From contig NZ_LTBL01000001.1 in assembly GCF_018687785.1 (NCBI RefSeq), positions 921,780 to 985,779 on the forward strand: 64,000 nt of DNA. Reading direction: 5' to 3'. Positions within the stretch are counted from its first letter, which is position 1, and every line of letters starts with the position of its first letter. This DNA is from Methanovulcanius yangii. GTDB lineage: Archaea > Halobacteriota > Methanomicrobia > Methanomicrobiales > Methanomicrobiaceae. The translations under genes and the position numbers were made by a program. Positions 27,235 to 34,900 of the stretch are shown here, piece by piece. The notes below the pieces were generated by a model that made no database searches, was not told the origin of the DNA, and worked only from the letters and a program-made list of their open reading frames with translations.

Positions 27235-28243
27235 TCTCTTTTTTTCGGCCCTTCTTTTTTCGTTTGTAATAACTGAGCGGATGGGAAACATCCTTGCAGG
27301 TTGCATCGCGGTTCACGCAGAGACCGTAGGTCTTCAAGGTCTGGCAGCCGGGCGGAGTGTATTCGGTTCCGCCCCGCCCCGAGATATGTTCGACCTGGTA
27401 CATCGTCCGGCTGATATCAAAGTCCGGTGCCCGGGCGAAGACCTCCACAATCTGCGGTTCCTGCAGACCGATGGTATGGAGAAATGCCGTGAGGGAAAAC
27501 CGGGCGGTATGGGGAATATTCGTCCCTTCAGAGACTGCACGGATTATCGCCTCCATGCAGGGGGGATAGGACCCTTCGTCAACCTCTCCATACTGTTCCA
27601 GGATCTTCTCCTGGTAGGCGACGGATACACTGTCTGCATAGGGACGAAGGCGCATGGCAATTGATCCGGGGATGTCAAGAGGAAGCTGTGAGCGGATGAC
27701 AACCCGGATACGCTCCCGAAGCAGTTCGTCATATTCTCCGGCTAATATCCGCACCATCCCGTGACGTACGTCCCTGTTGACCAGCCGCCATTTGGCGTCT
27801 TTCATCGTCGCCACGAGCCCCACATAATCAATGACCCGCATCTCACCGGCATCGGAATCCAGACCAAACGATTGTGCAACATAACGTTTCTTCGCCGGCT
27901 CTTCCGTCTGGAGGAAATGGTAGGCTCGTTCCGCCTCGTACCGGGCGAGCCGGTCCATAATCATCCGGTCGTTGAGACAGGAGACGATCATCCGGGCGAC
28001 GGCATAGCTCAGGATTTCATCATCGATCGACTCGAATTCAGGCTGAAGAGTAAAATCTGTATACCCGAGGGAATCCTTGATTCTCTGTGCGGCATTCTCC
28101 TTTATTCTGACACCCACACCGGACTCCGAGCGTATGAGCGAGTCGAGCGGGATCTCCATCCTTGTGACAAATGTCTTTGTTTCTTTTAAAAAAGGGTATT
28201 TTGCGAGATCCTTTTTATCTAATCTGTTTTCGGATACGTGCAT
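27212..28243 (-). CDS. priL: DNA primase large subunit
   Basis: PriL pairs with the catalytic subunit PriS to make RNA/DNA primers. The four cysteines of the [4Fe-4S] domain can be picked out in the last third: YPPCMEAI, TPPGCQTL, YGLCVNRD and ATCKDV. The fold is helix-rich before that. 343 residues with a very basic tail (YYKRKKKGRKKE). The start overlaps the pcn stop by one base, so it is co-translated with PCNA. priS is not in the window. Confidence 0.93.
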   Translation of the reverse strand: MHVSENRLDKKDLAKYPFLKETKTFVTRMEIPLDSLIRSESGVGVRIKENAAQRIKDSLGYTDFTLQPEFESIDDEILSYAVARMIVSCLNDRMIMDRLARYEAERAYHFLQTEEPAKKRYVAQSFGLDSDAGEMRVIDYVGLVATMKDAKWRLVNRDVRHGMVRILAGEYDELLRERIRVVIRSQLPLDIPGSIAMRLRPYADSVSVAYQEKILEQYGEVDEGSYPPCMEAIIRAVSEGTNIPHTARFSLTAFLHTIGLQEPQIVEVFARAPDFDISRTMYQVEHISGRGGTEYTPPGCQTLKTYGLCVNRDATCKDVSHPLSYYKRKKKGRKKETTESAAQ

Positions 28244-28989
28244 CAGTCCGCCTCGATGCGGGGCGCAAGGAGGAATTCGACACGGCCATTGTCATCAGCA
28301 ATCCCAAACCTGAACTTGACCGGATGGTCGATGCCGATCTGGACTTCAACTTCATCAGCACGTCCCATGACCTTGCCCATGTCCTTGAGATAATCCAGGG
28401 AGAATAGGGATCGCGCTTCTGCAGGAATCAGGTCGATGAGTTCATCCTTACCGAGCTCTAGCCGGATGTGATCGGTGTCACCCTCCGCTTCCATATAGAA
28501 TGAGTTGGCCGTGGGATCCACCCCGAGTGCAATTTTATCAGAAACCACGGATGCAGCTTTAATTGCATCATTCAGCGCGGCACCGGATATTTTGATCTTT
28601 GCCGGAAGTTCTATTGACGGCATATTCGGCTCTTTGCGAATGGTGTTGACGTCAAGAAGGGTGAGCGAATACTTGTAACCGGAGAATACCATCTCCATCT
28701 TATGACCGTCATCAGGGAGGTCAAGTGAGAGTACATCCCCTTTTCCCATCATGCCGACGATGTTCTTCATTCTGGTGATGTCTATCCCCAGTTCGCTGGC
28801 CGTTGCAATGAACGATGAGAAAGCGCCCTCGTCGAGCTCGAGCGAGATCATCGCAACGTTTGCCGTATCGACCGCACGGGTGCGGATTCCCTGTTCACTG
28901 ATATTCAGTCTGCATTCGGTCACCATTGCCGCAATAACATCAATGGTCTCCCGAAATGTGTCGGTATCAATTGTTGCCTTTAACATCAT
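28243..28989 (-). CDS. pcn: DNA polymerase sliding clamp PCNA
   Basis: A 248-residue ring-forming clamp. The start LKATIDTDTFRETIDVIAAM, the interdomain-connector region and the C-terminal RFGIADDNGRVEFLLAPRIE are typical of archaeal PCNA. The first two codons are both ATG. It is the promoter-proximal gene of pcn-priL; the 97-bp AT-rich gap to rlmE carries divergent promoters (TTTTTTAATAATATG). Confidence 0.96.
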   Translation of the reverse strand: MMLKATIDTDTFRETIDVIAAMVTECRLNISEQGIRTRAVDTANVAMISLELDEGAFSSFIATASELGIDITRMKNIVGMMGKGDVLSLDLPDDGHKMEMVFSGYKYSLTLLDVNTIRKEPNMPSIELPAKIKISGAALNDAIKAASVVSDKIALGVDPTANSFYMEAEGDTDHIRLELGKDELIDLIPAEARSLFSLDYLKDMGKVMGRADEVEVQIGIDHPVKFRFGIADDNGRVEFLLAPRIEAD

Positions 28990-29086
28990 TACCCCTTTAC
29001 AAACTCTCTTATAAATTATACAAGCATATTTTTTAATAATATGTGGTTTTTGCCCGGACCATCATTCCGGGCAGGAGATTATTTGA

Positions 29087-29683
29087 ATGGGTTCACAGTG
29101 GGGAGCAGACAGATTTTATAAAAAGGCGGTATCCGAGGGCTATCGTTCACGTGCAGCGTACAAACTCCGCGATATTCAGAACAGGTTCAATATCATCAGG
29201 AGCGATGATAATATCATCGACCTTGGCGCGGCACCCGGAAGCTGGATGCAGGTCCTTCGGGAACTGACGGCCGGCAAGATCATCGGCATTGATCTCAACC
29301 CCATCGCATCCATCGAGGGCACACAGGCAATCACCGGGGACTTTACCACTGATGCCGTCCAGCAGAAGATTACTTCGATGGTCCATGAAGTGAATGTGGT
29401 CGTCTGTGATGCCTCGCCAAAACTGTCCGGGCAGAAGAGCTATGATCAGGCCCGGGCAGTCGCCCTCTCCGAAGAAGCGCTCCTTTTCGCCATTAAAGTG
29501 CTCAAACCCGGTGGAAATTTCGTCGTGAAGTCATTCCAGGGTGAGATGTTCAATGAGCTTCTTGAACTCGCCCGGGAGAATTTTTACTCCGTGAGAGTAT
29601 ATCGCTCCCGCGCTGCACGCAGGGGGAGTTCGGAAGCGTACATCATTGCAAAGAATTTCAAGGGGATAACCAATGTTGCTTGA
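29087..29683 (+). CDS. rlmE: 23S rRNA (uridine-2'-O-) methyltransferase, RlmE/FtsJ family
   Basis: A SAM-dependent 2'-O-ribose methyltransferase. The opening WGADRFYKKAVSEGYRSRAAYKL carries the first catalytic lysine; SAM motif I is IIDLGAAPGSW; the catalytic Asp is in VVVCDASPKLSG, the second Lys in FVVKSFQGE, and the Glu in SSEAYIIAK. 198 residues. It overlaps moaA by 11 bp. The rRNA target is taken from the family, not proven; tRNA is possible in archaea. Confidence 0.9.
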   Translation: MGSQWGADRFYKKAVSEGYRSRAAYKLRDIQNRFNIIRSDDNIIDLGAAPGSWMQVLRELTAGKIIGIDLNPIASIEGTQAITGDFTTDAVQQKITSMVHEVNVVVCDASPKLSGQKSYDQARAVALSEEALLFAIKVLKPGGNFVVKSFQGEMFNELLELARENFYSVRVYRSRAARRGSSEAYIIAKNFKGITNVA

Positions 29684-30554
29684 AGACACCTACGGCCGCA
29701 AGATAACCAATCTCAGAATCAGCCTCACCCCACGGTGCAACCTCCGGTGCTTTTACTGCCATTCTGAGGGGGAATGCAACCCTGACGACGAGATGTCCCT
29801 GGAGGAGATCGGACAGATCCTGAAGACAGCCCGCCACTTCGGCATGAAGTCGGTAAAACTGACCGGCGGGGAGCCACTGATGAGAACGGACCTCTGCGAG
29901 ATCGTCTCCCTCATCCCTGAAGAGATGGAGTCTTCCCTGACGACGAACGGGACCCTTCTCGCCCGCAAGGCGGATGAGCTGAAGGAGGCGGGACTCTCCA
30001 GGGTAAACATCAGCCTGGACACACTTTCCCGGGAGCGGTACAAGGAGATTACCGGGCGGGATCTCCTCCCCCAGGTACTGGCCGGAATCGATGCGGCTCT
30101 TGAATACGGGCTGACACCTGTCAAACTCAACGTGGTGATCCTCGGAGATGTCAATGACGATGAGATCGACGACTTCGTCGCCTTTGCAAAAGATCGGGAT
30201 CACCTCATTCTTCAGTTCATCGAACTGATGGAGGATTTCAGGAACTGCCCGTATCACAAAGACCTTCGTCCGATGGAAGAGGAACTGTCACGGACATCGA
30301 AGACGATCATCACCCGGCGGATGCACCACCGGAAGAAATACTGTCTCGACGGTGCGGAGATTGAAATCGTGCGGCCCCAGCATAACACGGAATTCTGCGC
30401 CCATTGCAACCGCCTGAGAGTGACCTCCGATGGAAAACTCAAGCCCTGTCTTCTGAGAAATGACAATCATGTGGATATCAGGGGGAAAAACGACGAGGAA
30501 ATGAAGGAACTATTCAAAGAGGCAGTTCTTCGACGAGAGCCCTTTTACTCCTGA
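29673..30554 (+). CDS. moaA: GTP 3',8-cyclase MoaA
   Basis: MoaA opens molybdopterin synthesis by rearranging GTP. The SAM cluster is C22-x3-C26-x2-C29 (TPRCNLRCFYCH), KLTGGEPLMR binds SAM, and the second cluster cysteines are in EFCAHCNRLRVTSDGKLKPC. 293 residues, the short archaeal form. The pterin it makes would carry tungsten or molybdenum, which fits the tupABC transporter at 39-42 kb. Confidence 0.93.
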   Translation: MLLEDTYGRKITNLRISLTPRCNLRCFYCHSEGECNPDDEMSLEEIGQILKTARHFGMKSVKLTGGEPLMRTDLCEIVSLIPEEMESSLTTNGTLLARKADELKEAGLSRVNISLDTLSRERYKEITGRDLLPQVLAGIDAALEYGLTPVKLNVVILGDVNDDEIDDFVAFAKDRDHLILQFIELMEDFRNCPYHKDLRPMEEELSRTSKTIITRRMHHRKKYCLDGAEIEIVRPQHNTEFCAHCNRLRVTSDGKLKPCLLRNDNHVDIRGKNDEEMKELFKEAVLRREPFYS

Positions 30555-30651
30555 TCTGCCATCAGGATTTCTTCATCCCTTCCCATTCCGACCCCGGTTT
30601 TTATGCAATTTCCAAACAGTTATTGTACTGTATTGAACACTTACAGAGTAT

Positions 30652-31158
30652 ATGTTGGAAAAAAACGAATATGCTCCGGCAATGGAAAAACTCTATAACA
30701 AGTCACTCATGCTGGAAACACCGTCCGACTTTCATCCGATTCTGAAATTTTATTTTCTCGATGCAATTGCACACATCGATTATACCATCTGCATCCTCTC
30801 GTTCAACATTCTCTCCCCACGCAATATGATGAACATGGAGTACATGCGGTGGAGAATCGACCAGGAGAAACTCGATGACCGGAATATCTTCCCCGGATTC
30901 ATCAACTGGCTGAAAGCGGAACACCCGGAAAACTTCGAGCGTCTCCCCACCATCTGGAAGGAGATCTACGACACCGACAGCGAGGCAGGCTACCGCTCAT
31001 TCAGGATTGCCCTGAAGCAGGTGGAGAGGCAGCCGCTGCCGCCGCAGTTCTTCCTGAAGGTCGTCGATGAGATGTATGACAAAAACTTCCTGAAGAGCCT
31101 GTACAAGGATGGCTCCCTCGGCAAACTCATCGAGAGCTACCGGGCCACCCTCAGCTGA
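30652..31158 (+). CDS. Conserved-looking hypothetical protein
   Basis: A 168-residue soluble, helix-rich protein. It has aromatic-rich segments (HPILKFYFLDAIAHIDYTIC and MEYMRWRIDQEKLDDRNIFP) but no motif I know. It ends 2 bp before the M20 peptidase gene, suggesting one transcript. A TATA-like element is not obvious; the upstream 97 bp are AT-rich. I cannot assign a function. Confidence 0.75.
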   Translation: MLEKNEYAPAMEKLYNKSLMLETPSDFHPILKFYFLDAIAHIDYTICILSFNILSPRNMMNMEYMRWRIDQEKLDDRNIFPGFINWLKAEHPENFERLPTIWKEIYDTDSEAGYRSFRIALKQVERQPLPPQFFLKVVDEMYDKNFLKSLYKDGSLGKLIESYRATLS

Positions 31159-31160
31159 TT

Positions 31161-32333
31161 ATGGATACGGCACAAATCTGTTCCGACCTGGTGAGGATCC
31201 GGTCGGAAAACCCCCCCGGTGACACCACCGATGCAGCAGAATATATCCGGGAGCTTCTTGCTTCACTGGGCCTGCCGGTGGAGATGGTGAGGGGCCCCGA
31301 TGGCCATTGGAATGTGCTCGCAGGGGACCGGTCTCAACCCCTTCTCTTTTCGGGACATCTTGATGTGGTTCCTGCGCGGGAGAACCACTGGATTCATCCG
31401 CCATTTTCCGGGTACAATGACGGGGAACATATCTGGGGACGCGGCGCCACCGACATGAAAGGCGGATGCGCTGCCATGATTGCCGCAGCCGCGAGGCATA
31501 TCGACGCCGGAAAGGAATGCCCGGTCCACTTTGCCTTTGTATGCGACGAGGAGACAGGGGGCAGATATGGCATACGGCTGCTCCTGCGAAAGAAGCTCCT
31601 CTCCCCCTGTGACTGTCTGATTGCCGAGCCCACCCCCCATCTGAGCCCCTCCATCGGGCAGAAGGGCCTGCTTCGGCTGGATCTGTCATTCAAAGGGATT
31701 CCGGGTCACGGGTCGCTCTACCCGTATGAAGGGAAGAGTGCCGTGGAAGAGGCCGCCCGGTTTGTGACCTGGCTCAGGGAACTGAATGCTCGGGAATACC
31801 CCGTCGATCAGGAACTCCGTGTCCTCATTGACAACACCACCGCGTCCCTCTCCGCCATCTTCTCCCTCCCCGACGCGGGAAAGGTCCTCCGCAGAATCAG
31901 CTATAACCCCGGAACCATCCACGGCGGAACCGGCGTCAATGTCGTCGCAGAGGAGTGCACACTCCAGCTTGACCTGCGGCTGCCATGGGGCATCAGTCCG
32001 GAGACGGTGACGGAGGAGATCCGCCAACAGGCACAGGGTGCCGAAATAGATGTGGTATCGTCCTGCACCGCAAATTTGACGCATACGGATTCGACCATAG
32101 TGAGGATACTCTCCAGCGAGATCAAAAAGGAATACGGCGCACCTGTACGCCCAATCATCCAGTGGGCGGCAAGTGATGCACGGTTCCTCCGGAGTGCAGG
32201 GTTCCACGTTGTCGATTACGGGCCGGGGGACGTGACCACCCTGCACGCCCGTGATGAGAGGGTTTCAACAACCCAGCTCACCGCAGCATCAAGGATCTTT
32301 GAGGGAGTCATCGGTGCCTATGCACGATTGTAG
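31161..32333 (+). CDS. M20 family metallopeptidase / deacylase (DapE/ArgE-like)
   Basis: A zinc-dependent amidohydrolase of 390 residues. The first metal histidine and aspartate are in LFSGHLDVVP, the second in WGRGATDMKGG, and the catalytic glutamate pair in VCDEETGG. A dimerisation domain (GIPGHGSLYPYEGKSAVE) follows. Candidate substrates are acyl-diaminopimelate, acetyl-ornithine or dipeptides; the sequence does not choose. It follows the 168-residue gene by 2 bp. Confidence 0.85.
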   Translation: MDTAQICSDLVRIRSENPPGDTTDAAEYIRELLASLGLPVEMVRGPDGHWNVLAGDRSQPLLFSGHLDVVPARENHWIHPPFSGYNDGEHIWGRGATDMKGGCAAMIAAAARHIDAGKECPVHFAFVCDEETGGRYGIRLLLRKKLLSPCDCLIAEPTPHLSPSIGQKGLLRLDLSFKGIPGHGSLYPYEGKSAVEEAARFVTWLRELNAREYPVDQELRVLIDNTTASLSAIFSLPDAGKVLRRISYNPGTIHGGTGVNVVAEECTLQLDLRLPWGISPETVTEEIRQQAQGAEIDVVSSCTANLTHTDSTIVRILSSEIKKEYGAPVRPIIQWAASDARFLRSAGFHVVDYGPGDVTTLHARDERVSTTQLTAASRIFEGVIGAYARL

Positions 32334-32404
32334 GGAAAACGGCGCCCCTTTCCCGCAGAGAAAGGGAAAAACATTTTTATATCGCTGTCAATAACGCAGT
32401 ACAA

Positions 32405-33043
32405 ATGACGCGGAATATCGTAACATTGGCCATCGTCATCCTGACCGTCGCCGCACTGACATGTGCAGGATGCACCGAGATAGAGGCCGGGGGGACCGAG
32501 GGGAGTGCCGGCCAGGGAGGAGCGGGGACGACACCGACCGCTACCCCCCAGTGGGTGGAGCAGGCAACCCCGATAAAGCCGGCGAGTGTCCCGACCGGCA
32601 ATCCGACCGCAGCAACACCGACAGCAGAACCAACACCAGCCTACACGGAAGTGTATCATGAGACACACTACCTGTTGTATGACTCGGTTCCTCTCGAGTT
32701 CGATCTCGTCAAACCGCCTATGGTGATCGAATATGTCATCCGCCCGGACATGATCGAATACAAGCAGGAGGTCTACAGCAGCTACGGGGATAAGGACAAG
32801 ATCACGGTGACCAAGAGCTATGCGAACCAGAATGCAGAACTCCTGGTGGAGATCTATGATCTGGACACGATGGAAGTCATCGAATCCGAGGAGTATCTTA
32901 CATTCCCGGTGAACGACGATGGGGAACTCGAGGATGACATCACCCTTTATTACCCCGGCAACTACCATGTCGAATTCACCGGAGGATTCGTTGAGGTTGA
33001 CATTATCATCAGTGTCCCGCAGGCCAACCTGGACACCGCCTGA
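32405..33043 (+). CDS. Putative lipoprotein
   Basis: A 212-residue exported protein. The signal (TLAIVILTVAALTCAGC) ends in a lipobox-like TCAGC, so the cysteine at about residue 23 may be lipid-anchored. A low-complexity Thr/Pro/Gly linker spans about 28-80 (including TPTAEPTPAYTEVYHE), and the rest is a beta-rich domain with VYSSYGDKDKITVTKSYANQ. Function unknown. A T8 terminator lies 14 bp after the stop. Confidence 0.78.
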   Translation: MTRNIVTLAIVILTVAALTCAGCTEIEAGGTEGSAGQGGAGTTPTATPQWVEQATPIKPASVPTGNPTAATPTAEPTPAYTEVYHETHYLLYDSVPLEFDLVKPPMVIEYVIRPDMIEYKQEVYSSYGDKDKITVTKSYANQNAELLVEIYDLDTMEVIESEEYLTFPVNDDGELEDDITLYYPGNYHVEFTGGFVEVDIIISVPQANLDTA

Positions 33044-33056
33044 TCCCTCTCTTATC

Positions 33057-33064
33057 TTTTTTTT
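33057..33064 (+). terminator. T8 tract after lipoprotein gene
   Basis: CTCTCTTATC followed by eight T residues, beginning 14 bases after the lipoprotein stop; consistent with an archaeal U-rich terminator. Confidence 0.5.
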
Positions 33065-33146
33065 GCACCCGATTTTCCTTCTGCCCGACAATTCAATATG
33101 CGAAGGGTTTTAACCCCCAACCGCAAATATATGCAGGCACAGTCCG

Positions 33147-33218
33147 GTCCCGGTAGGGTAGTGGATATCCTAGAAGCCTGCGGAGCTTTTGACCCGGGTT
33201 CAAGTCCCGGCCGGGGCG
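33147..33218 (+). tRNA. tRNA-Arg (anticodon GCG)
   Basis: The acceptor stem GTCCCGG pairs with CCGGGGC (one G-T wobble), with a G discriminator. The anticodon stem is GAAGC/GCTTT with loop CTGCGGA, giving anticodon GCG for CGC and CGU codons. The T-arm is CCGGG-TTCAAGT-CCCGG, the variable loop has four bases and the D-loop holds GG. No intron. Confidence 0.92.
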
Positions 33219-33357
33219 TGTTTTCTTTTTCGTCATTCTTCGCGAGTTCTTACTTTTGTTCCAATCGACGTCAGGTATCCGCGGTGTGCGATGAAATCCC
33301 AGCGATAACCCGGGAGATGAACATCCGGGCACAGGGAGAAGAACGGGGGATTTACCT

Positions 33358-33406
33358 GCGTTACAAAAAGTAACTATATATCCGATTCTGCGTAACATTT
33401 GGTAAC
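33358..33406 (+). promoter_or_regulatory. Promoter flanked by two 17-bp operator-like repeats
   Basis: Two related 17-mers, GCGTTACAAAAAGTAAC (33358-33374) and GCGTAACATTTGGTAAC (33390-33406), lie exactly 32 bp apart. The first is an inverted repeat GTTAC-N5-GTAAC. Between them is the TATA-like CTATATATCC (33374-33383). The second copy touches the ATG at 33407, and the TATA-to-ATG distance (about 27 bp) predicts a leaderless mRNA. A protein bound at both sites would cover the promoter. Confidence 0.6.
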
Positions 33407-33586
33407 ATGTCTCAGGTAATCCGCATACAGGAAGATGCACGGGATATTGCCCTCAAATATGGCCCGAACATCAGCGAAGGCATCCGGGTGATGGAGCGCA
33501 CCATCAGGCGGCAGAAGGGGAGTATCGATATCGAGGATATCCGGACAGTCATCCGGGAAGAGCTCGAATCCTTCGGGAGATACTAG
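33407..33586 (+). CDS. Small ribbon-helix-helix-like protein
   Basis: A 59-residue protein. The opening MSQVIRIQEDARDIALKYGP resembles an RHH ribbon and first helix, and NISEGIRVMERTIRRQ the second helix; a charged C-terminal helix (IRTVIREELESFGRY) follows. This is the layout of antitoxin-type and autoregulatory RHH proteins. The ATG follows directly after the second promoter repeat. It ends 3 bp before the next gene, a phosphoesterase. RHH identity is inferred from pattern, not from a database match. Confidence 0.65.
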   Translation: MSQVIRIQEDARDIALKYGPNISEGIRVMERTIRRQKGSIDIEDIRTVIREELESFGRY

Positions 33587-33589
33587 ACG

Positions 33590-34849
33590 GTGGCACCCAC
33601 GATATATACGCTACATCTCCGGTTTCCCACCGCCGCATGGAAGACTGCCGACCGGTGCAGGGAGTTTGCATCGGCCTTCGGATTGGGATGCAGAGAGAGT
33701 CTGGAGGAGATTCCTCTCCCGTTCACAATCAGGGATGATAGGGAGGATGAAGCCCGTTTCAGGGATGCATTGGCAGAAATATTCGCATCTGCGGGGCCGC
33801 TCCGGGGCATCCTGAAGGGGTGGGGTCTGCGCAGGACACTCCTGAAACGGCATGTCGCCATCGAACTGCTGCAGAGCGGTGAACTTGCCAATTGCATCGA
33901 AAGAATACTCGCCCTCCAGGAGACCTCCCCTGTACCACCCCCCGTGCACCTGTCGGCGGACATCTGTGAACTTCGCCCGTCAGGCGGATATTATACCCTT
34001 GCAGAGAGTCTGGGACTCCCCCTTACCACGATCGACAGGATTTTCAGAACATTCCTCCGGCCCGCAGCAAAAACCACAGGGCATGCACGCCCGCTCCTTT
34101 TACCGGTGGAGATCACCATGATTCGGGTGTGCAGGAACGGACAGACGTGGAAACTCTACGACCTGGCACTGGGCAGATGGATGGAACCAAAGGAGGAAGG
34201 GGCTGCAGAATATCTGGCAGACTCTTGCAGACATCTGCGGAAGGCACGGCGATACGAGACGGCTCTGCAGCCCTTCGGGACGCCGGAAGAGACGGATGAA
34301 GATGGGGCCGCCCTTGTTGCCGACCTGCATCTTGGGCATACGGGGGTTATTGACTACTACTCCCGGCCATTCCCGTCCGGCGCAACCAATGAGATGGATG
34401 AGGTGCTGATTGGCAACTGGAACGCATCCATCGGTCCTGCGCAGCATATCTACCACCTCGGCGATCTGACCTATAAGGCGGATACAGGGGCAAACCTCGC
34501 CTACCAAAAGAGATTGAACGGGAGGATTACGTGGATACGCGGCAACCATGACATCTGTCTCCCGGGCTCGGAGGATCAGGCGATTATCAGTTACGACGAC
34601 ACCCGGTTCCTGCTCATCCACAACCCGAAGCACGTCCCCGAGGGGTGGGACGGATGGGTCGTTCACGGCCATACCCACAACAACCGCCTCGCCGAGTATC
34701 CGTTCTTTTCGGGAGAGAGAAAGACCATCAACGTGAGTGTGGAGGTCACGGGGTACCACCCGGTCCCCCTCTCAGAGATCGCAGCTCTTATACGCCAATA
34801 CGAGGCGGGCACCATTACCGGCGACCTCCTCCTCCGGGACGATGGCTGA
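33590..34849 (+). CDS. Two-domain protein with C-terminal calcineurin-like metallophosphoesterase
   Basis: A 419-residue protein with a GTG start. The C-terminal domain (about 240-419) has all metallophosphoesterase blocks: ADLHLGH, HLGDLTY, IRGNHD, LLIHNPKH and VVHGHTHNN. The N-terminal domain (1-235) begins IYTLHLRFPTAAWK and ends LPVEITMIRVCRNGQTWKLY, which recalls the 2'-5' RNA ligase-like (2H) fold, but the paired HxT motifs are not clear (PLPFTI in place of the first; HLSADI as a possible second). Substrate unknown; nucleic-acid or nucleotide ends are plausible. It follows the RHH gene by 3 bp, so the two are probably co-expressed. Confidence 0.8.
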   Translation: MAPTIYTLHLRFPTAAWKTADRCREFASAFGLGCRESLEEIPLPFTIRDDREDEARFRDALAEIFASAGPLRGILKGWGLRRTLLKRHVAIELLQSGELANCIERILALQETSPVPPPVHLSADICELRPSGGYYTLAESLGLPLTTIDRIFRTFLRPAAKTTGHARPLLLPVEITMIRVCRNGQTWKLYDLALGRWMEPKEEGAAEYLADSCRHLRKARRYETALQPFGTPEETDEDGAALVADLHLGHTGVIDYYSRPFPSGATNEMDEVLIGNWNASIGPAQHIYHLGDLTYKADTGANLAYQKRLNGRITWIRGNHDICLPGSEDQAIISYDDTRFLLIHNPKHVPEGWDGWVVHGHTHNNRLAEYPFFSGERKTINVSVEVTGYHPVPLSEIAALIRQYEAGTITGDLLLRDDG

Positions 34850-34900
34850 AGAGAACGAAAACCATTTTGCGCCATCACTCCTTGTTTTCATCTGACGCAT

